A stretch of 64,000 bases of DNA from Caprimulgus europaeus (taxonomy: Eukaryota > Chordata > Aves > Caprimulgiformes > Caprimulgidae), in contig OU015543.1 of NCBI GenBank assembly GCA_907165065.1, positions 10,171,501 to 10,235,500 on the forward strand. Reading direction: 5' to 3'. The notes under the pieces are model-generated. The model made no database searches and was not told where the DNA came from. It saw only the letters and a list, made by a program, of their open reading frames with translations. Below are positions 1 to 12,860 of this stretch, piece by piece. Position 1 is the first letter of the stretch, and each line of letters begins with the position of its first letter. The position numbers and the translations under genes were made by a program.

Positions 1-3000
1 TTTCTGTATTCTCTGCTGAGTTTACAAGATATTTAATTTAAATACTAACTTCTATCTGTCCCTCTTATCACAGACCTCCAAATCACAAATAGCAAAACCA
101 CAGGTCCTTGCTCTATGGAATATGACAACAGAAAAGATGGCAGGATGAAGCTCAGCAGCTGTGGAAAGGCACATACAAGACTAAAACCAGGGCTGCAAGG
201 AAGCCTTACAGCCACGACAAATGCCACAGTGCAAGAACTTGGTATTTGTGATCACTTTATCCAGTTCCTTATGTCACAGCTCAACAGCACATTTAAATGC
301 AAGGCCAACAGTATATTTGCATTTGTGTTATTTGAAAAGAAAGACATTATATTCCTTTTTCTAACACCAACATTAAAAAAAAAATCCCAAAACACATACA
401 AGCTAATAAATACATTTTTTAAATTTCCTGTCCATTACAAAATTACACATCTGTTTATGTTGGCAAAACCGTGCTGGTTGTGCACAAAATCAGAAATGGT
501 GATTTTTGAAAAGTTTGAGAAGTTTTGGTTCAAAATCAGTCAAAATTTCATGATGCTGCGGCTTCCTCTGAAAATTTTAACTTGTGGCCTTTTGCTCCTC
601 ATTTGACAAATTTTATTAGAGACAGAATTTGAAACACCCGAGCAAACTGTCTCCAAAGTTACTCACTGAATAATTCATTTCTGCCTGTTATTTTATACAT
701 TAGTTAATCACAAAAAAAGGCAAGAAGGAGGGTAAAATATGCATAATTTAAACATGCCACCTAATTTTCGTTCATCTCAGTTCTGTCTTTTCAAAAGTAC
801 AGAAGTTAGTACCTATAAACTAGGCAGATATTTCCCAACACAGGCAGAATTTTGTTCTCCAGAGGCAAAAATCCCATGGAATGACTGTACATACAAATTC
901 CATTAATAATTGAAGGATTTTATTTAAACATGTTTATCTGAGAATCTACACCTCAACATGAAAAAAGCTGCTTTCAAGCAATCCTAGCCAGAACCCTATA
1001 ATGGCAGATACTGAGGCACAGAGTCCTTTAACGGTTTTTTGCATTGTATAACCACTGAAACACTATTTATTAGGCTTTGAACAGATGTTTTTCCATATGT
1101 CTAAATAACCCTTCTTCAGAAAAGTAATTCAAGCACGTTAAATTTTGCAGACCAAGGAATATAGAGGCGTTAGACGTGTCAGTATTTATAGAGCATTTGG
1201 TATCTTTTCTATAGTGAAGTCAGTATCTTCTTTTTGGAAAAAGTCACTAATCTTCCAAGTAAATTAAAAAAAAACCAACCATAAATAGGCAGCTGAGACT
1301 GAATGTGCACAATGCTCTGACAACAGCTTTTGTACTCAGATGCTGACCTTACCATGGCAGAGACCATAGCCAAGCTTCCTGATCCACAACGTTTTTCCAT
1401 AGCAATGTGGCAGTTCCTATTTATTGGCTGCTTAAAAATTCAGAAAACAATACTGAAGCTTGCAGAAAAAGTTAACAGCTCACAATAAACCCCTGAAAGA
1501 ATTACAGGCTTTTAGCACAGCCTCTTGATTCTCCAACATTTGGCAGTGCTATTTGAGATTTAAACCCAAAACTCAAAGCTACTATCTGGGGAGAAAAGTG
1601 CTTCATTGTGACCACAGATGAGAGCACACTTCGATTAAAAATAAGAACTGACACAAATCTTCTGTCCCTTGGGCAGAATTTGACCCTTTTGAGGTTTGCT
1701 AATCAAAAATCTGAACACAATAAGAACTGTTGTAATCACATTAGAAGAAGGGCGAGCTCCAGTGCTTGAAGCCCTGGAAGGAGGATTTCCTCATGGCTGC
1801 CACCTCCGCTTTGTTCTTAAGGCTGATTGAATCTCAACTGCTTTGCAGCATCAGGAAAAGTCCTCACAGCATTTAGCAATGCATAAGAATATAATCTCTA
1901 AATATTTAATATCTGGCAATTAAGTCTGCACTGTTCAAAGCAAAGAAAAACTGTGGAAACCTAGAAAGGCCTCACCAAACCATTTAGTAACACTTATCTC
2001 CAAACTAGATATTTTGAGTATGCCCATCCTGAGACCATTCCATGGACACAAGTTTAGGTAATAAGCATTTTTCCGTCTCCTTTAAGGAGAGCGTTTTTCT
2101 CAAGGCTGTTGATGGCAAAGGAGCTTCCCAGAGTACACTGAAGGCTTTTCATTTGGAAGAAAGCCTGCACAGAAGCGTTTTGCTGGCAGAGAACTTCCAA
2201 TGAAGGGAAGACGAGTTTAGACTCCTACTTTTTATTTCTCAGAAATCACTTGTGGGTAAGAACATTCCTTAGTGGAAGCCTCTGACTAGGAAGATTTTGT
2301 AGCTGTAGAAAGCTCACAGTGTATGCCCATATGAGACGCTGTGAACCTCTGTGAACATTAGGTCCTCCTTAAAATTAGTAACATAAACCAATAAAGCAAG
2401 GCCAAACTTTCAAACAAGCCTAGCCTATGACACCACTGTCACAGTTTTACCAGTTCTTGAGTTTACAGGTCAAGTAAGACTCTTCTGCATACATTTCTCT
2501 TTCCTCCTCCTGTCCCAGCCAGTTCAAATTAACAGTGTCCTAAATGTTGTTATGCAAGTCATCCATCGTTGCTGAAGTTCCTTCTCTTGACTACTACTAG
2601 CTCCATTTTATATAGAAAATATATATCCAAGAGCAACAGACAAAGAAGTGGAGTGAAAGGTCATTAATGAGCTTTTTTTCATTCTCTTAAAAAAGGAGGA
2701 AAAGTTGTGCCATTTTGGCTTTATCCTGGTTTTACAAAATTCAGTTTAAAAACATGTACTGAGAGTCCCTGCAATGATTATAACTGTAATTAATTTGTCA
2801 ACATGAGGTAAGTCAGGTTGGACACTTGTCTGCTCATTGCATCATGTTCCACTTGGATATAGTCTTCTGCTTGGAGCTCTACAGACCAAAAATAGGAAGA
2901 TAGAAAAACTAAAAAAAACTGGAAAGATCTTAAGTTGTACTCATAAAAGGCATTACAGTGCAATGTTATAGTCCAGGATTACAAAGCAGGCATCTATGAA

Positions 3001-6000
3001 AATAGAATAAGTGCATTTTTCCTTATCTGCAAGTAATGTAATGCTCAGAAAGAAGAAAAGAAACTGGTCTTCCTCTGTAATCCCAGTATTTAGATTAACA
3101 CAGGCTTTTTCTACTGCTGCTAGCTAAGCCTTTGTAAGGCTGCATCAAAACCAATTATTAAAATTAATCCCAGGTACAAATGGAATTGCACAATATTAAT
3201 CCTGATGAAAGAAAAATCTGATATGATAAACACGTAGAAGACTAACATGAGGAGCAAAGAAAGGAAAAAAAAATTGAAAACCAGTTTTGCTAGAACTGTT
3301 CAAGTGATGGACCTGTAGAAACACATGAAAATTGATGTTGTCAGTAAGATGTACATCTTTCCTTCTACAGTGGCCACCTTGGCAACAATTTAGCCACTCA
3401 GAGCCTGTCAAGAAGAAGCTGGAGGAAATTCAAGGTGTTTTTTTCATTGAAGATAAAACAAAATATAACAACTGGGGAGAAAAGCCTTCCATCATAGACT
3501 ATCTCAAGTGCAAAACACAGAAAAACTTAAATGCAAAGCAAATATTTATAAAGTGGCAGCCAGAAATTACATTATGTCTCCAAGAGTCCTTAAGAAAACT
3601 CACTTCATGACAGAAAACCTCTCCTCACCATTAAATGAAAAAAAAAACAAGGAGACAATAACATATGTCCTCCAGATGAACTTTCACATTGAAAAGAAAA
3701 CAAATGGTTTCAGATAACAGTTTTACAATGTGTATAATCTAAGTTATTAGATGGCAATATAATGCAATTAGCAGGAAGGTGCTTAATATTCACACAAATG
3801 CTTGTGTTACAGTTTGCACTGAGAATTTCATACGTAGGAAAAAAGTTTCATACTTTACTCTTTATTGGGCCTTTGATTTTTGATAAAAATAAATTAATTG
3901 ATGAATTTCAGATTTACACTAAATGCTTTATCTGTATTAAACAATAAAGGTGTACTGCATCAAGTATACATAGTATTTTTCTGCATATTATTCAATGAAC
4001 TGAGCAAGGATTGTTTGTTTTAGCTACAATTATGGTGCAAAATGTCCTGCTGTCCCTCTGATCCAAGACTAACATTAAGCATCACTTAATAAAAGAGGTA
4101 TGAAGGAAATCTGTAAACTTCATGAAGTGGAGGGGACAGAACGTATAGAGATGTAGGACTAAGCCTCATGGGGCTGCTACAATCCTAATCAGATTTACAG
4201 CACGTCCATCAAATTCACGGAGGAGTTATGCAAATAAAAAACAATACCTGGTACAAAACTAAAATTCCTTTTTTTTTTTTTTCAGAAATAATCAACATCT
4301 TAACTGCTTTCCCATATTCTGGACATTCATGTTTAGTCAAGACCATGCCTGAGTGCTAATTCCACTTAGATGTTAGTTAGAACACTACGTTGCCCTTCTC
4401 TGAGATTTATGGCCAGTTATAATGCCCGGTAACAGTCACTCACAATGGATAATGACACAGCACTTGTTGGCTGGAGCACACTCAGCCTTTGCAGGTGCTT
4501 TTGTAATCTGACATATTTTTCAAGCCAAAACTGGTAGCTGTCTGCCTCTACCACCCTTCAGATGAATTCCAAAGAAATAAATTGTGTGGGATATAACCTA
4601 TAGCAGGGCAAACCTCAGTTCAACCATCAGACACCAATCAATACACCACATAAACAACTGTTCTGCCCCAGGAATGATCCTCGAGTCCAGCTGCACTGCA
4701 GTGCTGGAGCGACTGAGAAGGAACTGTTTAACCATTTCCTGCAAATCTGCTGGGTGAAAGGCTGCTCTTGGGAGAGCTTCTGATTCAGAGAGTTATCTGT
4801 CACAGCCAATTATCCCAGACTATTTGTAACATCCTTTTGTTGCAAGGAAATGATAAGACAAGTTCATAAAGGAGATGAGGTCCACAAAATGGAAACTTCT
4901 GCCTAATTTATCTGATATCAGAAATACCAGCAACCAACACTCGTGTATTTCATCTTTTCTGCTGTCACCAAGAGCAGTCATCAATTCTACCTACTGTGTG
5001 TGCACGGGGGGCAAGGCAAAGGAGTCTGACCTGCTTTTACATGGACTTATTCTGAGATGCAATCAAAGCAAAACCAAATTCCCTTCCCCAGCTAGGGAGA
5101 CTTCTCTGCACCTTTGCCATTTCCTTTATCGCCGTGTCTTCAGACTCCCCGCAGCCGACACGCAACATTGCAACAGGCTTCAACTTAATTAACCTGCCCC
5201 TAGGTTACTATGAGCAAGGCAAAACAAATCTGAACCACAAAAAACCCCAGAGCTGATCATGACTGAATCTGGCACAGAAATCTATAAAAATACATCATTT
5301 AAGAAAAAAATGAATTGAAAGCCGTAAATAATATTAATTCAAGTTAAAACAAAAATATAGTTTCATAATAATTGTCAGTTAGAAAAAGTCTCAAATTAGA
5401 CTTGCAGTAAAATATAACACATGGTTACAAGATTAAAAAATGGAATAATAATGTGTTAAATATCTAAAAAATATTATCTTCTCTAAAGTAAACATGTTTT
5501 TAAAAGTGATTAAAACAAATGTGCCTCTACTAACCACTGTTACTGTTAGTCTCAAATTCACCCAATTGCTTTTAATTAATTCATTGCTTTATATCCTTGC
5601 CTACAGTTTCTGCCATTACCTATATGCCTGGCTCATCAATCACAGTATTAAAGATTGGCACCTCTCGACTTACATTCATCACTTTTCCATTTTCCTTCAG
5701 CACTTAGCATCATTAATTTATCAAGTCTCATTCCATTCAACTCCCACGGCTACTTTAAGCATGACAGAGCAAGGTCTTGTTTTATTATTTTTATTTTTGA
5801 CATATTTCATGTCAGGCACAACAAATGGGGAAATGAGGCTACACTGCAACAGCAATATAACATTAGAAGAAAAGCTTTTATCACAGCCTAATGAAAGTTT
5901 AAGTACACAAAGTATGAAAACAGCTCTACACTGCATTTATACAGCATTTTTATTTAAAAGGTAGCAGCACCCAAGACAATCAGACCATTTCCATATACAG

Positions 6001-7105
6001 AGGCAGGCACATTCTCATCCCTGTATTATCTGCTCTATTTGTAAAGCTATATTAAAGCATTTAGAGGTGGTGTATTGTCACTGTAATAATATTTTTACCA
6101 AAAAGTTCTTTGGAAATAGAGTAAATTTTGAGCCTGTCACCCAGCTGATACTTTAAAATATATTGCCCAGTACAACCCAGTTCAACACAATTCAGTTAAC
6201 TCATTAGCTACTGCCAGACACAGCGGGAGCCTTTCTTACAGAGTCATCTGGGCATTTTCAAAGGTCACAGCAAACCTGGTTTTTGACATGCCACATCAGA
6301 ATCTCTAAGCAGAAGCTATACCAGCATAGCCAGGGGGGTTTTTTGGAAGATTTTTCAAGTAACTGCTGCTCTAGAACCCTAAAAATATTTCAGTTGTTTG
6401 TTTTTTTTAAAAAATAAAAAACAAAATAAAGGTCTCCCACTTTTTTTTTAATCAATAACAAACCAATTTAATTTGGAAGGCACTGAACTACTCTCCAGAG
6501 GTTTTACATTATGCAACTGGCAGTCTTGTCTACCAGCAAACTAGTAAACATTACAACTAAGAAAGAGAAAGAATGACAACAGGTTTGATCAAATCTGACA
6601 TTTATCTGTGTGACTAAGACCATTGAGCCACTTATTTCACAGACTAAACACAGATACCATTGGGCAGAAGATTTCTCTCATTATTACTTTTTTCTTATAG
6701 TGCATTTTATATAACAAAGAGAAAATAACCAAAGTCTCATCCAACAAATCACTGCAAGAAAATAAATTCTCAAATGCTCCAAAAGTAAAAATCAAGCAGT
6801 GTAATGACCTAGAGATATTGAAGTCCAGCAGCTGGGCACTGTTTTGTCACATTATATATGACACGGTGACACTACTGCTCTCTGTCTTCCGGCCAGTGCT
6901 TCAGAGGTATCACATTTATCTGTGCTCATGAGCTATGGATGGTGACAGAGGCTAATAAAGGATAGATTTTAAATGGTATGAGTGACTTTATCCAGTCATT
7001 TAGCCTATCATTTTTCCTTTTGCTACCAGCTACTCTGTCTATACATAAACCTCTTATGTACGACTTCTGCTCTAGACACAGTTCAACCCCCTTATTGACC
7101 TGATC
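1..7105. other. Unique AT-rich non-coding sequence, no gene seen
   Basis: I see no gene in this stretch. The longest open frames are 115-606 (+, 163 codons) and 5494-5964 (+, 156 codons). Both are rich in Phe, Leu, Lys and Ser as expected from AT-rich DNA, and neither shows a domain, a signal-peptide-plus-body layout or convincing splice sites. A perfect octamer ATGCAAAT lies at 4228-4235, but one such site is expected by chance at this length. A T-run sits at about 4269-4282. No CR1 3' end, terminal inverted repeat or RNA gene was recognised. Confidence 0.7.
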
Positions 7106-7402
7106 ACACAATCATCGAACGTTGTGAGTTGGAAAGGACCCACCAGGATGATGGAGTCCAACTCCTGTCCCTGCACAGGACAATCCCAACATTCACACCA
7201 TGTCCCTGAGGGCCTTGGCCAAATGCTGCTGGAATCTTGTCAGGCTTGGTGCCATGAGCACCTCCCTGGGGAGCCTGTGCCAGTGCTCCACCACCCTCTG
7301 CCTCAAGAACCTTTTCCTCATGGCCAACCTCCCCCTCCCCTGCCACATCTTCCTGCCATTTCCCCTGGTCCTATCACTGGTCACCAGAGAGAAGAGATCA
7401 TT
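7106..7402 (-). mobile_element. CR1 LINE, 5'-truncated 3' end
   Basis: This is a fragment of a CR1 (chicken repeat 1) non-LTR retrotransposon in reverse orientation. The low-coordinate side, with ATCATCGAACGTTGTGAG followed by GTTGGAAAGGACC, is the reverse complement of a CR1 3' end. The high-coordinate side, around CCATTTCCCCTGGTCCTATC, is the reverse complement of the late ORF2 region. Reading the minus strand, about 190 bp are the C-terminal end of ORF2 (7193-7384) and about 87 bp are 3' UTR. CR1 copies are usually 5'-truncated like this. The copy is moderately diverged and cannot be autonomous. The high-coordinate boundary is approximate. Confidence 0.93.
7193..7384 (-). pseudogene. CR1 ORF2 C-terminal remnant, frame still open
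   Basis: On the minus strand this frame reads without a stop through the C-terminal tail of the CR1 ORF2 protein (endonuclease-reverse transcriptase). Landmarks are SDRTRGNG near the start, RVVEHWHRLPRE in the middle and LAKALRDMV just before the stop. CR1 ORF2 consensus proteins have the equivalent block SDRTRGNG...VVRHWNRLPRE...LDGALSNLV. Only about 63 codons remain, and all the endonuclease and reverse-transcriptase catalytic motifs lie upstream and are absent. It is a retrotransposon relic, not a host gene. The initiating Met is accidental. Confidence 0.88.
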
Positions 7403-10400
7403 TATGCTTTCTTTTTAGTCTGTCAATGAATAGCAGGTTTCAGACCTACTTTTTTTCTTTTTTAACAAGGTCATGACCCTATATAACATATTTGATGGCC
7501 TAAATTGGGAAGAGCTTAGAAAGTAGGTTACCTACTGAGCCAGTAATGCATGCAAAGCTTTGATTTGACAGTACAGAGAACAAGCAATCCACTTTCTACA
7601 AAAATTATTAGCCCCAAAAAGCATAGAGCCAAATACATTAAAAAAAAGTCAATATACTGTGTGTTTAGTGAGACATATACTTGTGTTCTATCTACACCCC
7701 TTAGGACATGTAGTGCTGAATCCCAGAAAAACCTTCTTTCCCCCAAAATAAACAGTAGGTAAAAATGACATATCCTTAGGTCCCCTTTGAATTAAAAAAA
7801 AAAATCTGAGCTGTGCTCAGGATAAAGTCAAAACTTCCACCCTGCAGATGAGAGTAGGAGCCCCATCTACGCCACACTGCACCCATCCATCAGTGACCCC
7901 ATCCTGGCACCAGCCACAAAACCTCAATGAAGGAGACAGCCAGCGTTTCCTTGGGGTCTCCATCAACCTCCTCACCCAACATGCAGAATGGCTTTGTATG
8001 GCTGGTAGAGAAATCTGAACCAGTAGATCAGGGAAGACTGCTTTATACCTAACTATTTGTTTTTCTTTGAGATTCAATCAAATCTTTCTCTGAAAAAAAT
8101 TACATATAATTAATTTAACATAATTAAATAAGAGTTTATTTTCAGCCTGCCTCAAGACTGTACCAAGTAACTGTATTAAAAACAACAGGATAACATTCTC
8201 ACATCTGTCTAATCAAAGACACTGTGAATCAGGTAGGTACTTTTAAAATCAAAGCTCTCTCTGTTAAATAAAGAAATGTTGAATACACAGACTGAAATAA
8301 TGCTAAAAATATTAATACTGAATGTTTCTTAACTAAGATTAGGTGTTTAAAAACCTCCTCTCCAGAGAATAACTTATACAATTATAACTCTTTACATACA
8401 ATTGCTGCAGGTTAAAAAACGAACAATGACAGAAGTCATGGATGAAAAAAACTACAGGAAAGTATTAATTATTCCAGTGTTAACAAAAATGAAACATTTC
8501 ACGTTAAATCTTTACCCTAAAGCTTTCTATAATGCTCCTCAATTAAACCTGTATTTGTGTTCAAGTATTACCAGTTCAGTCACCATGCCCACAGCATCAT
8601 GAAATGAATAGTTTAGAATAAGTAGTCAATCCAATAAAATGGTAATTTATTTTGTAACTGCAGGTTAAAATAGCAATATTTATTTTAAAATGTAACTCTT
8701 CAAAGTTCAAAGAGGGGCATTATCAGTATGGAGTCACTAAATGCATTAGAATTGGTAGAGGCAAAAATGTGACAAAGGATTAAAGAACAGAAAGAAGAGA
8801 TAGTCAAATTAAAGCAAGAAAATTGGAGGCATCACACTAGTGGACCACTGTGAAGAGAGCTATGGGAGGAGCAGTCTCCTAAGCTCTTCAGACCACGCTA
8901 TAGCGTCTATGCAACACATCCAGTGAGCGTTCTGGGCTTGGATCAGGCACCTGTGCACAAACACCAACATTATACTGGGCAATTATCTTTTTTAGTGCAC
9001 ACTCAGCCTGCAAGTGAATGTTTCATAGGTCTTGTGCAACCCCAGGTAGGTGGCATCTTCCAGGCTCAGGTGGCCCTCCATTTCTCGCTGTCCTCCTGCT
9101 CTCCAAACACTGCCAGTCCCAAGCACAGCTGCCTGAGCACTGAGGGAAGATGGATCTCAAAAAGATTTCCATTGGCTTTTTAATGTTTGGAAAGAATTGT
9201 TTGGTACAAAAGTTGATATGCCTATTATCTATCTGAGAATGCTGGATCAGATCAGAGCAGCAATTATCCCAAGCACACAGAACAAGTTAAAAAAACCACC
9301 ACCAAACTCTTTATCTCTAAAAAACCAGTGGAAAAAGAAACTTTTCTGTGAATAAATGGGTGTCACATGAATATGAAATCAGTATGCTGACAATGAGATA
9401 TTCCCATTGTTGGGGCCTTATGAATCCTGAAGCAGAGACATCTGCTTCCAGATCTCTGGGGTTTTGAATTATTTTTAAACTCTGAACAAAGAACACTTAG
9501 TACCACATACTTCCAGTTTCACAGCTGGGTTATTTTAAGTAGGCAAAAAAACTCATTGGAATATAACTTTCTTATTTTGAAATATTTTAGCTTGAAGTTA
9601 TTAATCTGTCCCTTGAGAATTCAGAACATCTTAGAACACTCATTTTAAATATTCAGTATCTTTCAAAGATACAAGCTTCTCATACGGCCTTAAAATACAT
9701 GCCTGAAATATCACGCTATAATAACCCAAATGGAGCCCTTACTAGGGAAGGGATTAGGTTTCCTCTTGATTAGAAAACTTATTCTCCCAATCTCCAATTC
9801 TCTCTCCTCTAAAACATTTCCTCAGGATGAGAAGCAAATACAATTTATTTTTACAGTGCTTTGTGAAGGCAAAGAGAGCTACAGACACACAAACTCTGCA
9901 ACAAGGCGGGTCTAGAATGAATTTGAGGTCAGGAGAAGGGGAATTCTGTCCCGTTCACTTTATGATCCAGACAGAACTCATCTCCTCCGTGTCTAATTAT
10001 CAATTTGTAAAGTACCTGTGTTAAGAGGTCCTTATCTGGCAGGGACACGGAGAGATCTGATGACTGTGGCGTGCCTTGAAGGCTTGGGAGAGCTGAAGAG
10101 AATCAGGAATTCCTCCGCACACAAAGAACTGAATTGCTAACTGACAGGGAAACAGTCAGGAGACAGAAGCCACCAGATGAATTAATTTGTGTAGCATGGT
10201 TTAAGTCACAAAGACTGAGCTGCAGGATGGACTAAGTGTCCTGACAAACCATATGCAGTTTCCTTACGAAATCTGCCTAAAACTTGGGAAATAAGCAGGT
10301 AGCAGAAAGATGCATGCAACAAGCTCAACAAAATCTGGGCTAATATTAAAAGCCTGCTTTTACATTTGCTACTGTTTCATTACTGACTTGATTGTTTCTA

Positions 10401-12560
10401 GGTTCTTAATGAATTCAAACTCAATCTTCTTGCAGTAGCATCTAGCTTTAGTAAATGTTCATCTTACATATTGACAATGAAATTAAATTTCCCTCTTTAT
10501 TGCAGGATGATTAATTTTGTAGCTAAATCTCAAACTTCAATTCAAAGTACTTAACAGATACTCCATCAGCCTTCACTGAATCGCCCAAACAGCCAGAAAA
10601 ATTACTGTTTGTATTCTCTGTTGTTCTGTACCACAAACAAACAAACATTTTTCTGCAAAATAATTCAATTTATTTTAATATATCATTAAATATGTTTTAA
10701 AGAAAATTGTGGCATACTATTGTACAGTCACAGCGTTTCAGGGTGTAATCACAGATGATATTCTGGATGCAGCAGGTTTATGCAAGGTCAGGACAGTGAA
10801 ATACCCTAAAGGAAATCCCAACACGGTAAGGAAGCCCAGTTCACAAGGTGCTTTAGCTTCAACCAAGCTGATAAGGAATAGTTTGCTAAAGACATTTTAA
10901 GTCTGCTGGACAGCTGTTTACAACAAATTAATCTGGAGAATAAAAATTGGTTGCACAGTTCCCATTTCCTTTTTTTTTTTAACTCACTCTCCTGCATGAA
11001 CTATAAACAATATAATTAGTAGAATCTCAAAAAATTCATTCTCCTTGACAAGACCTGTAGCATGCTCCAGTTCCCACTCTACAAAGGAAAGCTGCAAAGG
11101 AACTCTGAAGGCCACTAAAAATAAAATAAAATCTAGATTAGCCAGGCAAAATGATTTTATCCTCTGAAGGAAAGATTGTTAATTGCTCAAAACTTCTGCC
11201 AGTTAGTTAACAAAGATACTCTGGCAGCATCTTCTGCAGAGGCTACTTCCAGCAAGAAATGAAACACCATCTGCATGCATAGAGAAGGGAAAAACAGTGG
11301 CTTTGTGTTAAAGATGAGTTCCTGATCAAGCATCTAATACGAGAGAAGAGTTAGGGCTCAAGAGAGTAATAAAAGGCTAAATTATTGTGTTAAAAGCATA
11401 ATTAATTAATTGAAGATAGCAAAGAAACACTGAAGTGAACTTAGAGAAAATACAACTATCTATGTCCAGTCAAGTAAATCCCTTTAAGAACAGTAGCAGA
11501 AATAAAAATCAGAGTTCACCTTATTATAGAGAAGAAAAGAGCTATTACATACAGCTGTCAATGTCTGCTGGCACAAGACATCAAAACTTACCAGCAGGCC
11601 ATACACTTTACTGATTTTATCTTTTGCTATCTATTAGAGAAGAGATACTCAGAAATCTCTTAAATAGGCCTAAAATTTAAGATGTTACCTAATGTAACAG
11701 ATGTAATAGAATAATTCAATGCTATTAACTCTCATTTGAAAACTTTACATAGGAAATGCGAAAATAATTAAAGATTTTTCATGTCTCCTCATCTTATGCA
11801 TTAATTATGGAACATCTCTCAAGTCATGACACATGAAGCATTGTATCTGTTTATCTGTTAGCTCAGTAAAATATTATATCTGTACTAAGAACATATTTGC
11901 CTATTACTTGTACACAACTGGTCCTTTCATATCCTGTACAAGAGACCCTCACTTCCCCAATGATCTCTGAAGATAAACTTCTGAGCATCAGAAAAATACT
12001 AGCAGTGCAGAAGATGATGATGCCATCATGATTAATGTAGTGCAAACCATGCCAAAATATCAGCTCCAATAGTGACACCAAAGATGGGAAAAAGGTCAGG
12101 GCAGAAGCTCTGTGGGAGCTTTAAGGAAAGGGAGGAAGGGGAAACACAGCTATGGAACAAGAAAAAAAAATAATGAATTCTACTTAGGAAAAAAACCACA
12201 AAAAAACACCTCAAAAGCAAAGATCTAAAAGAATAAAAGCTGAGGAGGAACACAAATTAAAGAAGTGTGTCCAAGATTGCTTAGTAGTCAAAGATGACAA
12301 ATCCTAAACCGTAGACCTCATTAGAAACTTTCATTACATTTTCAGAGAAATGAACATGCATAATCCCAGACAGAAAGTACCTTTGTACCAGACACGAGGC
12401 AGCTGATAAATTGAGGGTGTAATGAATCTGGAGGCAAAGGAGAAAAAGGAGCTGTGAAGACAGGCAGGTACAAACTAAAACCAGGATATCATCTTGGGGC
12501 AGCACACACAAATATAAACATGAAATGCAACCCTGGGTACAACTGAAAACTGTCATAATA
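7403..12560. other. Unique non-coding sequence, no gene seen
   Basis: No supported gene. About 7840-7980 is GC-richer, and a minus-strand frame of 86 codons crosses it (7817-8077), but it has no recognisable domain. An 86-codon plus frame at 8923-9183 also lacks any family signature. Homeodomain-type TAATTAATTAATT runs occur near 11400. None of the open frames has flanking splice signals good enough to call an exon. No interspersed repeat was recognised. Confidence 0.65.
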
Positions 12561-12860
12561 CTGGATGAGAAATTTCAGTCCACGTGCCCAGGGGAGCTGC
12601 ACAGCACTGAGAGGTGACCACAGGCTCCAGCCACGGGCTCCAGACTTGTCAGCTCGGCTACTGGCAGCTGTGGGGCTCTCGCAGGTTGTGCCAGAGAGAG
12701 GGGAGCATCTCTCCTCCTCTGCTTCCTACCATCACTCACAGGCTGCCACATGTGAGGATACCGCCCTTCCTCCCGCGCACACCCCATCGCCACGCGCCGG
12801 GTTCCCAGCTCGAAGTTATCCTCATCAGGAGCTGCACACATCTTGTCACGTGGTTGTATT
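12561..12860. promoter_or_regulatory. Isolated CpG/GC-richer patch with two CACGTG boxes
   Basis: This stretch is much richer in G+C and CpG than its surroundings. About 13 CpGs can be counted, with the tightest cluster at about 12761-12812 (CCGCGC, CACGCGCCGGG, CTCGAAG). Perfect palindromic E-boxes CACGTG occur at 12581-12586 and 12847-12852, near the two edges. Open frames on both strands run through it (for example 12565-12906 + and 12575-12886 -), which is what GC-rich DNA with few stop codons gives by chance. No domain is recognisable in either. It may be a small regulatory island, an unrecognised repeat, or a local GC excursion. Regulatory function is inference only. Confidence 0.3.

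Noticed and set aside
115..606. 163-codon frame, the longest non-repeat frame
   Set aside because: Phe/Lys/Leu-rich composition with poly-Lys from an A-run; no domain recognised.
5494..5964. 156-codon frame with hydrophobic segments resembling a membrane protein
   Set aside because: Hydrophobicity follows from T-rich DNA; no family signature, overlapping frames on both strands, no splice or promoter context.
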